Shown here one piece after another: positions 46,533 through 54,697 of a stretch of 64,000 bases of DNA (positions are counted from its first letter, which is position 1; the number at the start of each line of letters is the position of its first letter). The translations under genes were made by a program, and so were the position numbers. The stretch is from an uncultured Actinomycetes bacterium (lineage in GTDB: Bacteria > Actinomycetota > Actinomycetes > Nanopelagicales > Nanopelagicaceae): positions 41,292 through 105,291 of the forward strand of contig CALBFE010000016.1 in NCBI GenBank assembly GCA_937888825.1, in the 5' to 3' direction. Under the pieces are notes generated by a model that worked only from the letters and a program-made list of their open reading frames with translations, was not told the origin of the DNA and did not search any database.

Positions 46533-46555
46533 ACTAAAGGGGTGAGAGGATTTGG

Positions 46556-46930
46556 TCAAGCCGTAATGTGGACGTAACCCGCAGCATCCATCAGGTCAAC
46601 AGGCGTACCTGTTACCTCAACCTTGACCAACCAGCCAGCACCATAGGGATCGCTGTTGACAAGCTCTGGGGTTTGAGAAAGTGCGCCATTAATTTCACTC
46701 ACAACGCCACTAACGGCTGCGAAAATCTCTGATACTGATTTTGTAGATTCAATTTCTCCACAAACTTTGCCGGCGGTAAGGGTTTCGCCAACTTTCGGAA
46801 GTTGAACATAGACAATGTCACCGAGCGCACCCTGCGCAAAATCAGTAATTCCCATTGTGTAGAGATTTCCAGTTGAACTTACCCACTCATGCTCTTTGGT
46901 GTACTGCAAACCCTCAGGAATTGATGACAC
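46556..46930 (-). CDS. gcvH: glycine cleavage system H protein
   Basis: Lipoyl carrier of the glycine cleavage system. The 124-residue protein has LQYTKEHEWVSS at the start, GDIVYVQLPKVG, and the lipoyl-lysine loop GEIESTKSVSEI. It starts at GTG 46930 within the end of the pgsA-like gene (17-base overlap). The partner GcvP is in the same minus-strand region; gcvT is not in the window. Confidence 0.96.
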   Translation of the reverse strand: MSSIPEGLQYTKEHEWVSSTGNLYTMGITDFAQGALGDIVYVQLPKVGETLTAGKVCGEIESTKSVSEIFAAVSGVVSEINGALSQTPELVNSDPYGAGWLVKVEVTGTPVDLMDAAGYVHITA

Positions 46931-47486
46931 GTGTTCCTCTCATTTGCGAAAAGCCTTCGCGTCCATAACTTATACCTGTCGCAATGTAGAGGGCAATCCC
47001 CCAGATGGCAAAACTCCATCCCAGAACGAAAGCAATCGTTCCGAGAGGAGTGTCACTTTTAGCTAAGAGTAAAAAAGGGAAGGCATACATAAGATTGAAG
47101 GTTGCCGCCTTGCCCAAATAAGTAACTGTGAAAGGCGCCAGACCTCTTGATTTCATTATCAGCGTTATAAGGCCTAGAACTAAATCTCGGGCTATGAGTA
47201 AGACGATGATCCAGGCCGGAACTATGTCGCGGATTAGAAAGACGATCAGAATCGTCAAGATGTATAGGCGATCAATTGCTGGATCAGCTAATTCTCCAAA
47301 GCGAGAAGTTTGATTCCAGGCTCTGGCTAACTTTCCATCGAAGTAGTCAGTGGCTCCCCCGATAGCTAAAACCACAATCGCCCACCCATCTGCCTCGATA
47401 GAAAGAGTGAGATAAACGAAAAGTGGAATACCTAGAAAGCGCAGAAACGTTAAAGCATTAGGAATTGATAGAAGCGATGAATTCAT
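46914..47486 (-). CDS. CDP-alcohol phosphatidyltransferase (PgsA-like)
   Basis: 190-residue integral membrane enzyme, probably phosphatidylglycerophosphate synthase or a relative. The CDP-alcohol motif can be traced in GGATDYFDGKLARAWNQTS, reading D-x2-D-G-x2-A-R, with a following GELADPAIDRLYI that supplies the second acidic pair. About five membrane segments. It follows the cmk-der gene after 3 bases, and its end overlaps gcvH. Confidence 0.88.
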   Translation of the reverse strand: MNSSLLSIPNALTFLRFLGIPLFVYLTLSIEADGWAIVVLAIGGATDYFDGKLARAWNQTSRFGELADPAIDRLYILTILIVFLIRDIVPAWIIVLLIARDLVLGLITLIMKSRGLAPFTVTYLGKAATFNLMYAFPFLLLAKSDTPLGTIAFVLGWSFAIWGIALYIATGISYGREGFSQMRGTRVINS

Positions 47487-47489
47487 TGC

Positions 47490-49445
47490 TCACTCTCGCT
47501 CTTTAACCCTGATCGCTACTTGTACTGGAGTGCCAGGAAATGAGAACTCCTCACGCAATCTACGTTCAATGAATCGGCGATATGAAGCCTCAATCCAGCC
47601 ATTAGAAAAGACTACGAACTTAGGAGGCGCGATTCCAGCCTGGGTGGCGTAGTAAACCTTTGGTTGCTTTCCACCACGAACCGGAGGCGGCGTTGCACCG
47701 ATAAGAGCTCCAAGGAATGAGTTGAGCTTGGCCGTTGGAACGCGCTTTTCCCAACTATCAAGTGCTGTGCGAAGCGCCGGTGCTAGACGATCTCGGTGCC
47801 ATCCAGTTTTGGCGGCCACGTTTACTCGCTGTGCCCATTCCACTTGATCCAGGTGGCGATCAATCTCGCGATCCAACTGATCTCTGCGATCTTCATCAAC
47901 TAAGTCCCACTTATTCATCACTATCACCATGGCTTTTCCAGCCTCTTCCACCATTGTGATCACACGCAAATCCTGCTCAGTGATTGGCTCTGATGCATCT
48001 AAAACCACGACTGCCACCTCACAGCGCTCAAGGGCTGTCTGTGTTCGAAGGGATGCGTAGTAATCAGTACCTGATGCCTGGTTAGCGCGCTTTTTCAATC
48101 CTGCGGTGTCGATAAATCTCCAGATCGATCCACCAAATTCAATTAGCTCATCAACTGGATCTCTAGTTGTTCCTGCAACATCATCAACGATAGATCTATT
48201 CTCACCAGCTAAAGCATTGAGCAATGATGACTTACCAACATTTGGTCGACCAATGAGTGCAACTTTGCGATAACCATCCTGAGTTTGTGCTCCCCCAACT
48301 TCAGGAAGCTCAGCAACAATATGATCAAGTAAATCTCCAGAACCACGGCCGTGAAGTGCTGAAACGAAATATGGTTCACCAAGTCCTAGTGACCACAAGC
48401 CATGAGCTTCTGATTCTTCGCGCTCTCCATCAACTTTGTTACCAATTAAAATTAGAGGCTTCTTTGCTTTGCGCAGATGCTGAACCAAAATGTCATCTTC
48501 ATCTAAAGCGCCAACTTGAGCATCAACAACAAATGCAAGTACATCAGCTTCTTGCATTGCTATTTCTGCACCAGCACTTACCTGAACAGAGATACCGTCA
48601 GGTTTTGCTTCCCAACCGCCAGTGTCCATGATGATGAAACGACGACCGCCCCATTCGCATTCATACTGCACACGATCACGTGTCACACCAGGTGTGTCTT
48701 CAACAATTGCTTCTCTTCGTCCTAAGAATCTGTTAATCAATGTTGATTTACCAACGTTAGGTCGGCCCAAGATTGCAACGATTGGTAATCCTAGAAGTGA
48801 GCGTTGGCGGAGTAATTCCCAAATTCGCTCCACTGTTTCATCTAAATCCAGATTAGTTGAATCCACTTCTACTGCATCAAATGCCATAACCAACGGTGAA
48901 ACGGTGCGATTAGTGTCGATGGAGTCACGATTTTCTAAAGAGCTTTTAACATCAACAGATTTATCATCTGTTTCATTCTCACGGCGATAAGCGCGAGCAT
49001 CCAAATCAGCTGTTAAATAGATCTTAAGAGCCGCATCTGGAACTACCACCGTTCCAATGTCACGTCCCTCAACAACTATTCCACGTGGTGCCTGAGAAAT
49101 AATTTTCCGTTGGATGCCAAGAAGTTCGTCGCGAATTTGTGGCATCGCACTAATGCGACTGACATTCTCAGTTACTGATGTGCCGCGGATCGCGTGAGTA
49201 ATCTGTGTATCGCCTGCAAATACATCTGGAGAATTGGGATCTGAGACAAATCTAATTGGCACGCTCTTAAGTGCTTTAAGAATTTCTACAGCTTCAGTGC
49301 AGTTATTTTCTAATGCAATCCAAGTAACTGCGCGATAGAGCGCACCAGTATCTAAATAATTCCATCCAGCACGAATTGCTATTGCTTTAGATGTGCTGGA
49401 TTTACCTGCGCCACTCGGGCCATCAATTGCTACGACTATGCCCAT
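47490..49445 (-). CDS. der: fused cytidylate kinase - GTPase Der
   Basis: One 651-residue frame. Residues ~1-215 are cytidylate kinase (P-loop [33 protein letters not shown]-type LID region [10 protein letters not shown]). Residues ~222-651 are Der/EngA, the ribosome-assembly GTPase, with two G domains ([15 protein letters not shown] with DTPGVTRD, and [15 protein letters not shown] with [12 protein letters not shown]) and a KH-like end. This fusion is known in several actinobacteria. It joins CMP/dCMP phosphorylation with 50S maturation on one chain. Confidence 0.96.
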   Translation of the reverse strand: MGIVVAIDGPSGAGKSSTSKAIAIRAGWNYLDTGALYRAVTWIALENNCTEAVEILKALKSVPIRFVSDPNSPDVFAGDTQITHAIRGTSVTENVSRISAMPQIRDELLGIQRKIISQAPRGIVVEGRDIGTVVVPDAALKIYLTADLDARAYRRENETDDKSVDVKSSLENRDSIDTNRTVSPLVMAFDAVEVDSTNLDLDETVERIWELLRQRSLLGLPIVAILGRPNVGKSTLINRFLGRREAIVEDTPGVTRDRVQYECEWGGRRFIIMDTGGWEAKPDGISVQVSAGAEIAMQEADVLAFVVDAQVGALDEDDILVQHLRKAKKPLILIGNKVDGEREESEAHGLWSLGLGEPYFVSALHGRGSGDLLDHIVAELPEVGGAQTQDGYRKVALIGRPNVGKSSLLNALAGENRSIVDDVAGTTRDPVDELIEFGGSIWRFIDTAGLKKRANQASGTDYYASLRTQTALERCEVAVVVLDASEPITEQDLRVITMVEEAGKAMVIVMNKWDLVDEDRRDQLDREIDRHLDQVEWAQRVNVAAKTGWHRDRLAPALRTALDSWEKRVPTAKLNSFLGALIGATPPPVRGGKQPKVYYATQAGIAPPKFVVFSNGWIEASYRRFIERRLREEFSFPGTPVQVAIRVKERE

Positions 49446-49451
49446 GTGATG

Positions 49452-49457
49452 AGCCTA
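49452..49457 (-). promoter_or_regulatory. -10 element TAGGCT of cmk-der
   Basis: Minus-strand TAGGCT is six bases before ATG 49445, in the 15-base gap after tyrA. Confidence 0.45.
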
Positions 49458-49460
49458 CTT

Positions 49461-50513
49461 CTATTTACGAACCGGATGAACGTTCCACCCGATCATTGAG
49501 AGATGATTTGATAACTTCACAGCATCATCTGCAGAAAGTGCCAAAGTGATTAATGCATTGAGTTGTCCTGGTGAGTGTTCAATTACTAAATCTTCAACGT
49601 TTACAGACATTACTGCGCATTCATTGAAGATTGCGCCTAATTGACCTGGTTTGTCATCGATGACAATTGGAACGTAGGTGTATTCACGTGCTTTTCCACC
49701 ATGTTTACCTGGAATCAAATTTCTTCCGTCACGACCTTTGCGCATAAAGGCGGCAATTTTGTCCTGATCATCAACTGAATCAATCATTGCGCCTAACTCT
49801 GTGTGCAAATTTGTAAGTAACGCTTTTATCTCTTGAGAATTTGAATTGATAATCTCTTTCCATAAATTCTCATCCGATGCCGCAATGCGTGTGGTGTCGC
49901 GAAGTCCGGCTCCAGCTAGATCTAGCCATTCAGGGGCAACACCATGCAGTGAGCCCGCCAAGAGTGTGGCCGTGATCTGCGGAAGGTGGGAAACTCTTGC
50001 GACGGCGGCATCGTGCGAAGCCGCATCTAGTTCGACGCAGGTAGCCCCGAGGAGTTGGATGAGCCATTTAACTTTTGCTATCGCCTCGGGATCAGTTTGC
50101 GAATCCGGAGTGATGATCCAGCTCCTGGAGAGAAAGAGATCGGCGCGAGCTGACTCTGCTCCCCCGACTTCGCGGCCAGCCATTGGGTGAGTACCTACGA
50201 ATTGGCTCAAAGGTAGCGCTGATGACTTAACCTTTTCTATAGGTTCAACTTTTACACTACATACATCTATAAAAGTCGAGTTTGGGTTTAGTGCATACTG
50301 CTCATTTATGACCTGGGATAGGGCGCTGAGCGGAGTTGCCAGAATAATAAGCTCCGGCTCGGAAATTGTGACAGCTCCTGTTAAATCCTCTGCTAAACCC
50401 TGATTACGACTATCCACGTCGATCATCTCAACGGCTATATTTTTGGCTGCAAGAGCCAACCCGATGGAGGTGCCAATGAGGCCAGCCCCCACAATTCGAA
50501 CCGAGTGCACCAT
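49461..50513 (-). CDS. tyrA: prephenate dehydrogenase
   Basis: NAD(P)-dependent conversion of prephenate to 4-hydroxyphenylpyruvate in tyrosine synthesis. The 350-residue protein has the Rossmann start VRIVGAGLIGTSIGLALA, catalytic histidine region VGTHPMAGREVGGAE, RVSHLPQITATLLAG, and a C-terminal ACT-type domain (IVIDDKPGQLGAIFNECAVM) likely used for feedback control. Its ATG touches the aroH stop. Confidence 0.94.
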   Translation of the reverse strand: MVHSVRIVGAGLIGTSIGLALAAKNIAVEMIDVDSRNQGLAEDLTGAVTISEPELIILATPLSALSQVINEQYALNPNSTFIDVCSVKVEPIEKVKSSALPLSQFVGTHPMAGREVGGAESARADLFLSRSWIITPDSQTDPEAIAKVKWLIQLLGATCVELDAASHDAAVARVSHLPQITATLLAGSLHGVAPEWLDLAGAGLRDTTRIAASDENLWKEIINSNSQEIKALLTNLHTELGAMIDSVDDQDKIAAFMRKGRDGRNLIPGKHGGKAREYTYVPIVIDDKPGQLGAIFNECAVMSVNVEDLVIEHSPGQLNALITLALSADDAVKLSNHLSMIGWNVHPVRK

Positions 50514-50875
50514 TACTGAGCTATATCTCGGCGCAGGGCTACTGCCCCGTGTAGATAGATATGAGAGATCTCTTCATGGCTCTTCCCGCTCTCAACGTGG
50601 AGCATGGCACGAATAACCATCGCTAAGGCCCCAGGAACATCTACCTCAACAGAGCCAATTAGCGGCACAGAGGCAAAGCCAATCTCGCGACACGCAGCAG
50701 CCGGAAAGGCAGCCGTTAAATCTGGGGTCGAAGTGAAAAAAACAGATACAACGTCACTGGGAGTCAGAGTGTTGGCATCCAAAATCGCCTGAATCAGCTC
50801 TTTAACCCCTGCGGCTATGGCCTCGGGGTTATTTGCGCTCACTTGTGTGGCGCCACGTATAGCTCTGATCGACAT
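50513..50875 (-). CDS. aroH: chorismate mutase, AroH class
   Basis: Converts chorismate to prephenate, directly supplying TyrA encoded next. The 120-residue protein reads IRAIRGATQVSANNPEAI, FFTSTPDLTAAFPAAA and a C-terminal YLHGAVALRRD, the trimeric Bacillus-type fold. ATG 50875 is used; the track frame extends upstream to 51010 only because no stop intervenes. A -10 element lies six bases before this ATG. Confidence 0.93.
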   Translation of the reverse strand: MSIRAIRGATQVSANNPEAIAAGVKELIQAILDANTLTPSDVVSVFFTSTPDLTAAFPAAACREIGFASVPLIGSVEVDVPGALAMVIRAMLHVESGKSHEEISHIYLHGAVALRRDIAQ

Positions 50876-50881
50876 GGGATA

Positions 50882-50887
50882 AGGGTA
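50882..50887 (-). promoter_or_regulatory. -10 element TACCCT of aroH-tyrA
   Basis: Minus-strand TACCCT is six bases before ATG 50875, confirming that start and placing the repeat array upstream of the promoter. Confidence 0.5.
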
Positions 50888-50905
50888 CCTTTCTTGGTCA
50901 CTTTT

Positions 50906-51132
50906 TCGCTCGATTTTGAATGCTTCTAAGATAGTAAAAGTATTTATCGATAAAACCTCTTTACGATAATTCTTCCAATTGGCCTGCTGATCTACTCCCT
51001 CATAGCTCAAATTGCTGTTATCGATTTGTCGCTACTACCAAGCGATTTTGTGCTTACTCAATGTCGATATATTGCTATTCGTGGAAATATTATCGATAAA
51101 CAGATTTAACTGTATTTGACCTATTATCGATT
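50906..51132. repeat. AT-rich array of ATCGATAA-type repeats
   Basis: The 270-base gap between rluB and aroH holds four TTATCGAT copies (50944, 51018, 51090, 51124); the first is the 12-bp palindrome TTTATCGATAAA and the third is TTATCGATAA. Shorter relatives are TCGATA (51064), ACGATAA (~50963), ATCG-containing AAAATCGC (~51040) and AAAATCGAG (~50911). Unit spacing ranges from about 18 to 57 bases. No ORF is supported here. It may be an operator array or a partition/nucleoid protein site. Confidence 0.65.
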
Positions 51133-51145
51133 TAGCGTAAAAACG

Positions 51146-51859
51146 TTAAAGCCCTAAAACGTTACGGAGATTTGTTAACTCTCCTTCATTGAGGTTTCGC
51201 CAGCGCCCCTCTGGGGTGTCTCCCAAGGAGATCGGACCAAAGTGAGTTCGGATCAGTCGGAGGACCTGAACATCAACTGCCTCCATGAGCCGGCGAATAA
51301 TGTGGTACCTACCCTCGTGAATCGAGACCTCGAGCCAGGTTGGAGAGAGCTCTTTATAGGTCAAAACACGACCCATTCCATCCTCTAATTCGATGCCTTT
51401 GAGCAGGATTTTATCGATTCCAGTCGGCAGCTTTCCCTCGTGTTCGATGATGTAAGTCTTCTCAAGGCCAAAAGATGGGTGGGTGGCTCGGAAAGTGAGG
51501 TCTCCATCATTGGTCAAAAGGATCAATCCTTCGGAGTCTTTATCAAGGCGCCCAACGTGAAAAAGGCGCTCTTTTCGAAGGTCGATGAAATCACTCAGTG
51601 AAGGTCTGCCATCTGGGTCATACATGGTTGACAAAACACCCTTAGGTTTATGAAGAACCAAATAAGACTTAGACACTGAACGGGTAATTGTCTCACCATC
51701 TACCATGACTTGACTTAATTCAGGGTCAAATTTAGAGCCCATCTCACGAATCGTTAGTCCATCTACGGAAACTCGGCCAGATTCAATGAGCTCATCTGCG
51801 CCTCGGCGGCTGGTAATACCCGCATCAGCAATTATCTTATTAAGGCGCATCTGGCCCAT
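51146..51859 (-). CDS. rluB: 23S rRNA pseudouridine synthase RluB-type
   Basis: Isomerises a uridine in 23S rRNA. The 237-residue protein has an N-terminal S4 RNA-binding domain (RLNKIIADAGITSRRGADEL) and the RsuA-type catalytic motif VGRLDKDSEGLILLTNDGD with the active Asp. GGAGG lies six bases before ATG 51859, inside the arm of a hairpin. The position beside scpB and scpA is standard. Confidence 0.95.
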   Translation of the reverse strand: MGQMRLNKIIADAGITSRRGADELIESGRVSVDGLTIREMGSKFDPELSQVMVDGETITRSVSKSYLVLHKPKGVLSTMYDPDGRPSLSDFIDLRKERLFHVGRLDKDSEGLILLTNDGDLTFRATHPSFGLEKTYIIEHEGKLPTGIDKILLKGIELEDGMGRVLTYKELSPTWLEVSIHEGRYHIIRRLMEAVDVQVLRLIRTHFGPISLGDTPEGRWRNLNEGELTNLRNVLGL

Positions 51860-51860
51860 G

Positions 51861-51894
51861 GCTATCCTCCCGACAGTCAGGGGTGAAGGATAGC
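51861..51894 (-). promoter_or_regulatory. hairpin that could mask the rluB ribosome binding site
   Basis: On the minus strand GCTATCCT and AGGATAGC are perfect 8-bp complements separated by 18 bases. The right arm contains part of the GGAGG ribosome binding site and ends one base before the rluB ATG. There is no T run, so it is not a normal terminator. Confidence 0.4.
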
Positions 51895-51901
51895 GCGGAA
51901 G

Positions 51902-52453
51902 TTAGTCAGTTAGCGAATCAAGGATTTCATCTAGCCCATCAAGATTTGGCAGGTATGGAGCCAAGGCAGGCAGATCTTCTAGGGAGTTAAGACCTAAACG
52001 CTCTAGGAAGTAGCTAGTCGTTTTATAGAGAATTGCTCCGCTCTCATGTTCAATGCCCGACTCCTCCACTAAACCTCGAGTCACCAAGGTCTTCATAACT
52101 GCCTCGACGTTAACCCCGCGAATGGCTGAAACCCGAGCTCGTGAAACTGGTTGGCGATAAGCAATAACGGAAAGGGTCTCAAGGGCAGCTTGGGTTAAGC
52201 GAGATTGCTGGCCATCTAGGACAAATTTCTCAACGGCGGTGTTGTAGTCAGGGTTGCTATAGAAGCGCCATCCCCCGTTAATTTTACGAAGGGAGAAACC
52301 TCGATCATCATAAGTAGTGACCAGGTGGGCCAGGGCGGCTTCAACTTCATCAACGCTCTTCTCTAGAACCTGGGCCAAAATGATCTCCGAAACAGGCTCA
52401 TCAACGACCATCAGGATCGCTTCGATAGAACGTTCAACTTCTACATTAGACAT
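51902..52453 (-). CDS. scpB: segregation and condensation protein B
   Basis: Regulatory subunit of the SMC condensin, made of two winged-helix domains. 183 residues from ATG 52453; the track start (52480) lies inside scpA. Family segments are VERSIEAILMVVDEPVSE and QAALETLSVIAYRQPVSRA followed by RGVNVEAVMKTLVTRGLV. It overlaps scpA by 8 bases. Confidence 0.95.
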   Translation of the reverse strand: MSNVEVERSIEAILMVVDEPVSEIILAQVLEKSVDEVEAALAHLVTTYDDRGFSLRKINGGWRFYSNPDYNTAVEKFVLDGQQSRLTQAALETLSVIAYRQPVSRARVSAIRGVNVEAVMKTLVTRGLVEESGIEHESGAILYKTTSYFLERLGLNSLEDLPALAPYLPNLDGLDEILDSLTD

Positions 52454-53318
52454 TCGTACTACCTTCTGTTTGGTCCGCATCTTCTAAAACTACGGGTATA
52501 TCAAACTCGTCAGTCACCTCAACTTCACCAGACTCTGAACCGGTCCAGGAGATCTGCAGCTCTCCTAGGGCTATTACCTGGTCAAAGCGCAAAACCCCTT
52601 GGCGATAGAGATCGAGCAGAGCCAGGAATCGAGCCACAATCACCAAAGTGTTTTCGGCATCTGAAACCAAATTTCTAAAACTCATCGACTTGAATCTGCG
52701 CAAAGCCTCAATCACAACTCGAGACTCTTCTGCCACACTGACCATTTGCTGATAGAGATGCTCCATACTCACAACTGGTGAAACTTTAGGAGTCAGAACG
52801 CGATCGGCGATAGCGGCAAAGCGCTGTGGCCCCACTCCGATGAGTACTTCGGGAAGCAGAGCGCTCAACGTTGGATCCAGAGCGACAACACGAGGGAAGA
52901 ACTTATCGGCCGTAGTGATGCGCTCACTAAAGGTTGCTGCGATCTCCTTGAAGGCTCGGTACTGAAGCAGGCGGGCAAAGAGAATGTCGCGAGCCTCAAG
53001 AAGAGCGAGATCTTCCTCGTCATCTACTTCACCACTTGGCAAAAGCCTTGCCGCTTTCAAATCTAACAAGGTTGCAGCCACAACTAGGAATTCTGTGGCC
53101 TGATCTAAGCGCCAGCCCTCTCCTGAGGCCTCCAGAGCCCGAATAAAGGCTATGAATTCATCGGTTACCAAGCTCAGAGATATCTCAGTGATATCCATCT
53201 TGTGGCGAGAAATAAGTTGTAGGAGTAGGTCAAAAGGACCATCGAAGTTATCGAGGTGGACGGAGAAAGCCCCAGCTACGGCGTTAACATCCTTTGATTC
53301 CTCCAGTGATAAATCCAT
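52446..53318 (-). CDS. scpA: segregation and condensation protein A
   Basis: Kleisin subunit that bridges the SMC heads in chromosome condensation. The 290-residue protein reads FSVHLDNFDGPFDLLLQLIS at the N-terminal SMC-binding domain and carries LVVAATLLDLKAARLLP and the C-terminal winged helix (LALLDLYRQGVLRFDQ). smc itself is outside the window. Confidence 0.95.
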   Translation of the reverse strand: MDLSLEESKDVNAVAGAFSVHLDNFDGPFDLLLQLISRHKMDITEISLSLVTDEFIAFIRALEASGEGWRLDQATEFLVVAATLLDLKAARLLPSGEVDDEEDLALLEARDILFARLLQYRAFKEIAATFSERITTADKFFPRVVALDPTLSALLPEVLIGVGPQRFAAIADRVLTPKVSPVVSMEHLYQQMVSVAEESRVVIEALRRFKSMSFRNLVSDAENTLVIVARFLALLDLYRQGVLRFDQVIALGELQISWTGSESGEVEVTDEFDIPVVLEDADQTEGSTNV

Positions 53319-53324
53319 GGCGCC

Positions 53325-53330
53325 ACCCTA
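53325..53330 (-). promoter_or_regulatory. -10 element TAGGGT of scpA
   Basis: Minus-strand TAGGGT is six bases before ATG 53318, divergent from parA. Confidence 0.5.
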
Positions 53331-53399
53331 CTTCACAGTTGCTCCAGTTCTAGGTAGCGCGTAGGCTCGCGCTCAATTCACTGAAAAGAGGTTTGACGC

Positions 53400-54284
53400 T
53401 TGAACGCTAAATCGACAAAGCAAGAAGATGTAGCAACTACTGCAACTCTTCTCGGCAAAAGTGCGGCAAGTATCCCTACACCTGCTCCAATTACCGAGCA
53501 TGGGAATGCAAAAGTGGTAGCGATCTTCAACCAAAAAGGTGGAGTCGGTAAGACCACTACAACAATTAATCTTGGCGCATCCCTAGCCGAAATGGGTCGT
53601 CGCGTTCTACTCGTGGATTTTGATCCTCAAGGTGGTCTCTCACTTGGTCTAGGTGTTAATGCCCATTCACTTCCACTGGAACAAACTGTTTATTACGCAC
53701 TGATGACTCCAACTGCAAATGTGGATTCAATCATTCTTAAGTCTGCAGTGCCCGGACTTGATTTCTTACCTGCCAACCGCGACCTTGGAACAGCTGAAAC
53801 CACGTTGGGCGCAGAAATTGGCGGCCAGCAATATCTCAAGCGCGCATTGGGTTCAGTGCGCGATTACTACGACGTTATCTTGATTGACTGCCAACCAACA
53901 ATGGGTCAGCTAACGATCAACGCGCTGGTTGCAGCCGATGAAGTTATTGTTCCTTTGCAATGTGAATATTTCGCTCTTCATGGATTCATTGAACTTAAAG
54001 GCAACTTGGACAAGGTTAAAAACTTCCTTAATCCAAATTTACGTCTTGTTGGTATTTTGGCGACAATGTATGACAAGAAGACTTCACATAATCGTCAAGT
54101 TCTAGAGCGTATTCTGGAGCAGTTCCCACAAGATGTATTTGAAACAATTATTGCTAAGACGATTCGTTTCCCAGAAACAACTGTTGTTGGTGAACCAATC
54201 ACCACATATGCAACCAGCTCAGGTGGCGCAGCTTCATACCGCCGTCTAGCGAGAGAACTTATTGCCCGAGGAGGCGCACGATGA
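53400..54284 (+). CDS. parA: ParA/Soj-type partition ATPase
   Basis: Deviant Walker-A ATPase of 294 residues with VVAIFNQKGGVGKTTTTINL, the GxVDFDPQGG switch (LVDFDPQGGLSLGLG) and DVILIDCQPTMGQLT. The ~45-residue N-terminal extension is polar and could bind DNA. It starts at TTG 53400, with GAAAAGAGG about nine bases upstream; TAGGCT at 53362-53367 is a possible -10. It sits beside scpAB as in other actinobacteria and is distinct from the origin-linked parAB, which is not here. It is coupled to the next gene by a 4-base overlap. Confidence 0.93.
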   Translation: MNAKSTKQEDVATTATLLGKSAASIPTPAPITEHGNAKVVAIFNQKGGVGKTTTTINLGASLAEMGRRVLLVDFDPQGGLSLGLGVNAHSLPLEQTVYYALMTPTANVDSIILKSAVPGLDFLPANRDLGTAETTLGAEIGGQQYLKRALGSVRDYYDVILIDCQPTMGQLTINALVAADEVIVPLQCEYFALHGFIELKGNLDKVKNFLNPNLRLVGILATMYDKKTSHNRQVLERILEQFPQDVFETIIAKTIRFPETTVVGEPITTYATSSGGAASYRRLARELIARGGAR

Positions 54285-54691
54285 CACGTAGAGCAAATCT
54301 TCCAGGTGCTGATGAACTTTTCCGTTCAACGGCTCCAGCGCTAAGTGCAGTCCCTGCACAAAGTGAAACTCTGACACCGCTTGTGCCACCAGCCATTGCA
54401 ACTCCTAAAGCGCCATCAAGCAAAAAAGGTGTTCGCACAATCGCACGTCGTCGCGTAACAACAGTAGATCGTTCACCGTCTGGACGTGAGCGCCATGATG
54501 AGAAGATCACTGTTTACCTATCCCCTGACGAACTCTTTGAATTAGATCAGGCACGTTTACAACTTCGTGGAGATCTTGGATTAGCCGTTGATCGCGGTCG
54601 CATTGTGCGCGAATCAATCGCAGTAATCATTGCTGATCTTGAAGCAAAAGGTGATCAAAGTATTCTTGCCCGCCGTTTACGCGGACTCTAA
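54281..54691 (+). CDS. small basic protein with ribbon-helix-helix-like C-terminus, ParA partner
   Basis: Not a family I can name. 136 residues: the first ~60 are Pro/Ala/Thr-rich and basic, probably disordered (PPAIATPKAPSSKKG, RTIARRRVT). The last ~70 look like a ribbon-helix-helix fold: strand KITVYLSPDE, helix LFELDQARLQLR, then RGRIVRESIAVIIADLE. Together with the ATGA overlap with parA, this resembles plasmid ParA/RHH partition pairs, where the small protein binds DNA repeats. DNA binding is inferred only from the pattern. Confidence 0.72.
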   Translation: MTRRANLPGADELFRSTAPALSAVPAQSETLTPLVPPAIATPKAPSSKKGVRTIARRRVTTVDRSPSGRERHDEKITVYLSPDELFELDQARLQLRGDLGLAVDRGRIVRESIAVIIADLEAKGDQSILARRLRGL

Positions 54692-54697
54692 GAACTA

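Noticed and set aside
50876-51010. N-terminal extension of aroH given by the ORF track
   Set aside because: AroH proteins begin at the SIRAIRGAT segment; a -10 element is six bases before that ATG and the extension runs through the repeat array.
50906-51132. TTATCGAT repeats read as DnaA boxes or an origin
   Set aside because: The DnaA box is TTATCCACA; the matches end after TTATC, no dnaA, dnaN or gyrB is near, and the dif-like site indicates the terminus side of the chromosome.
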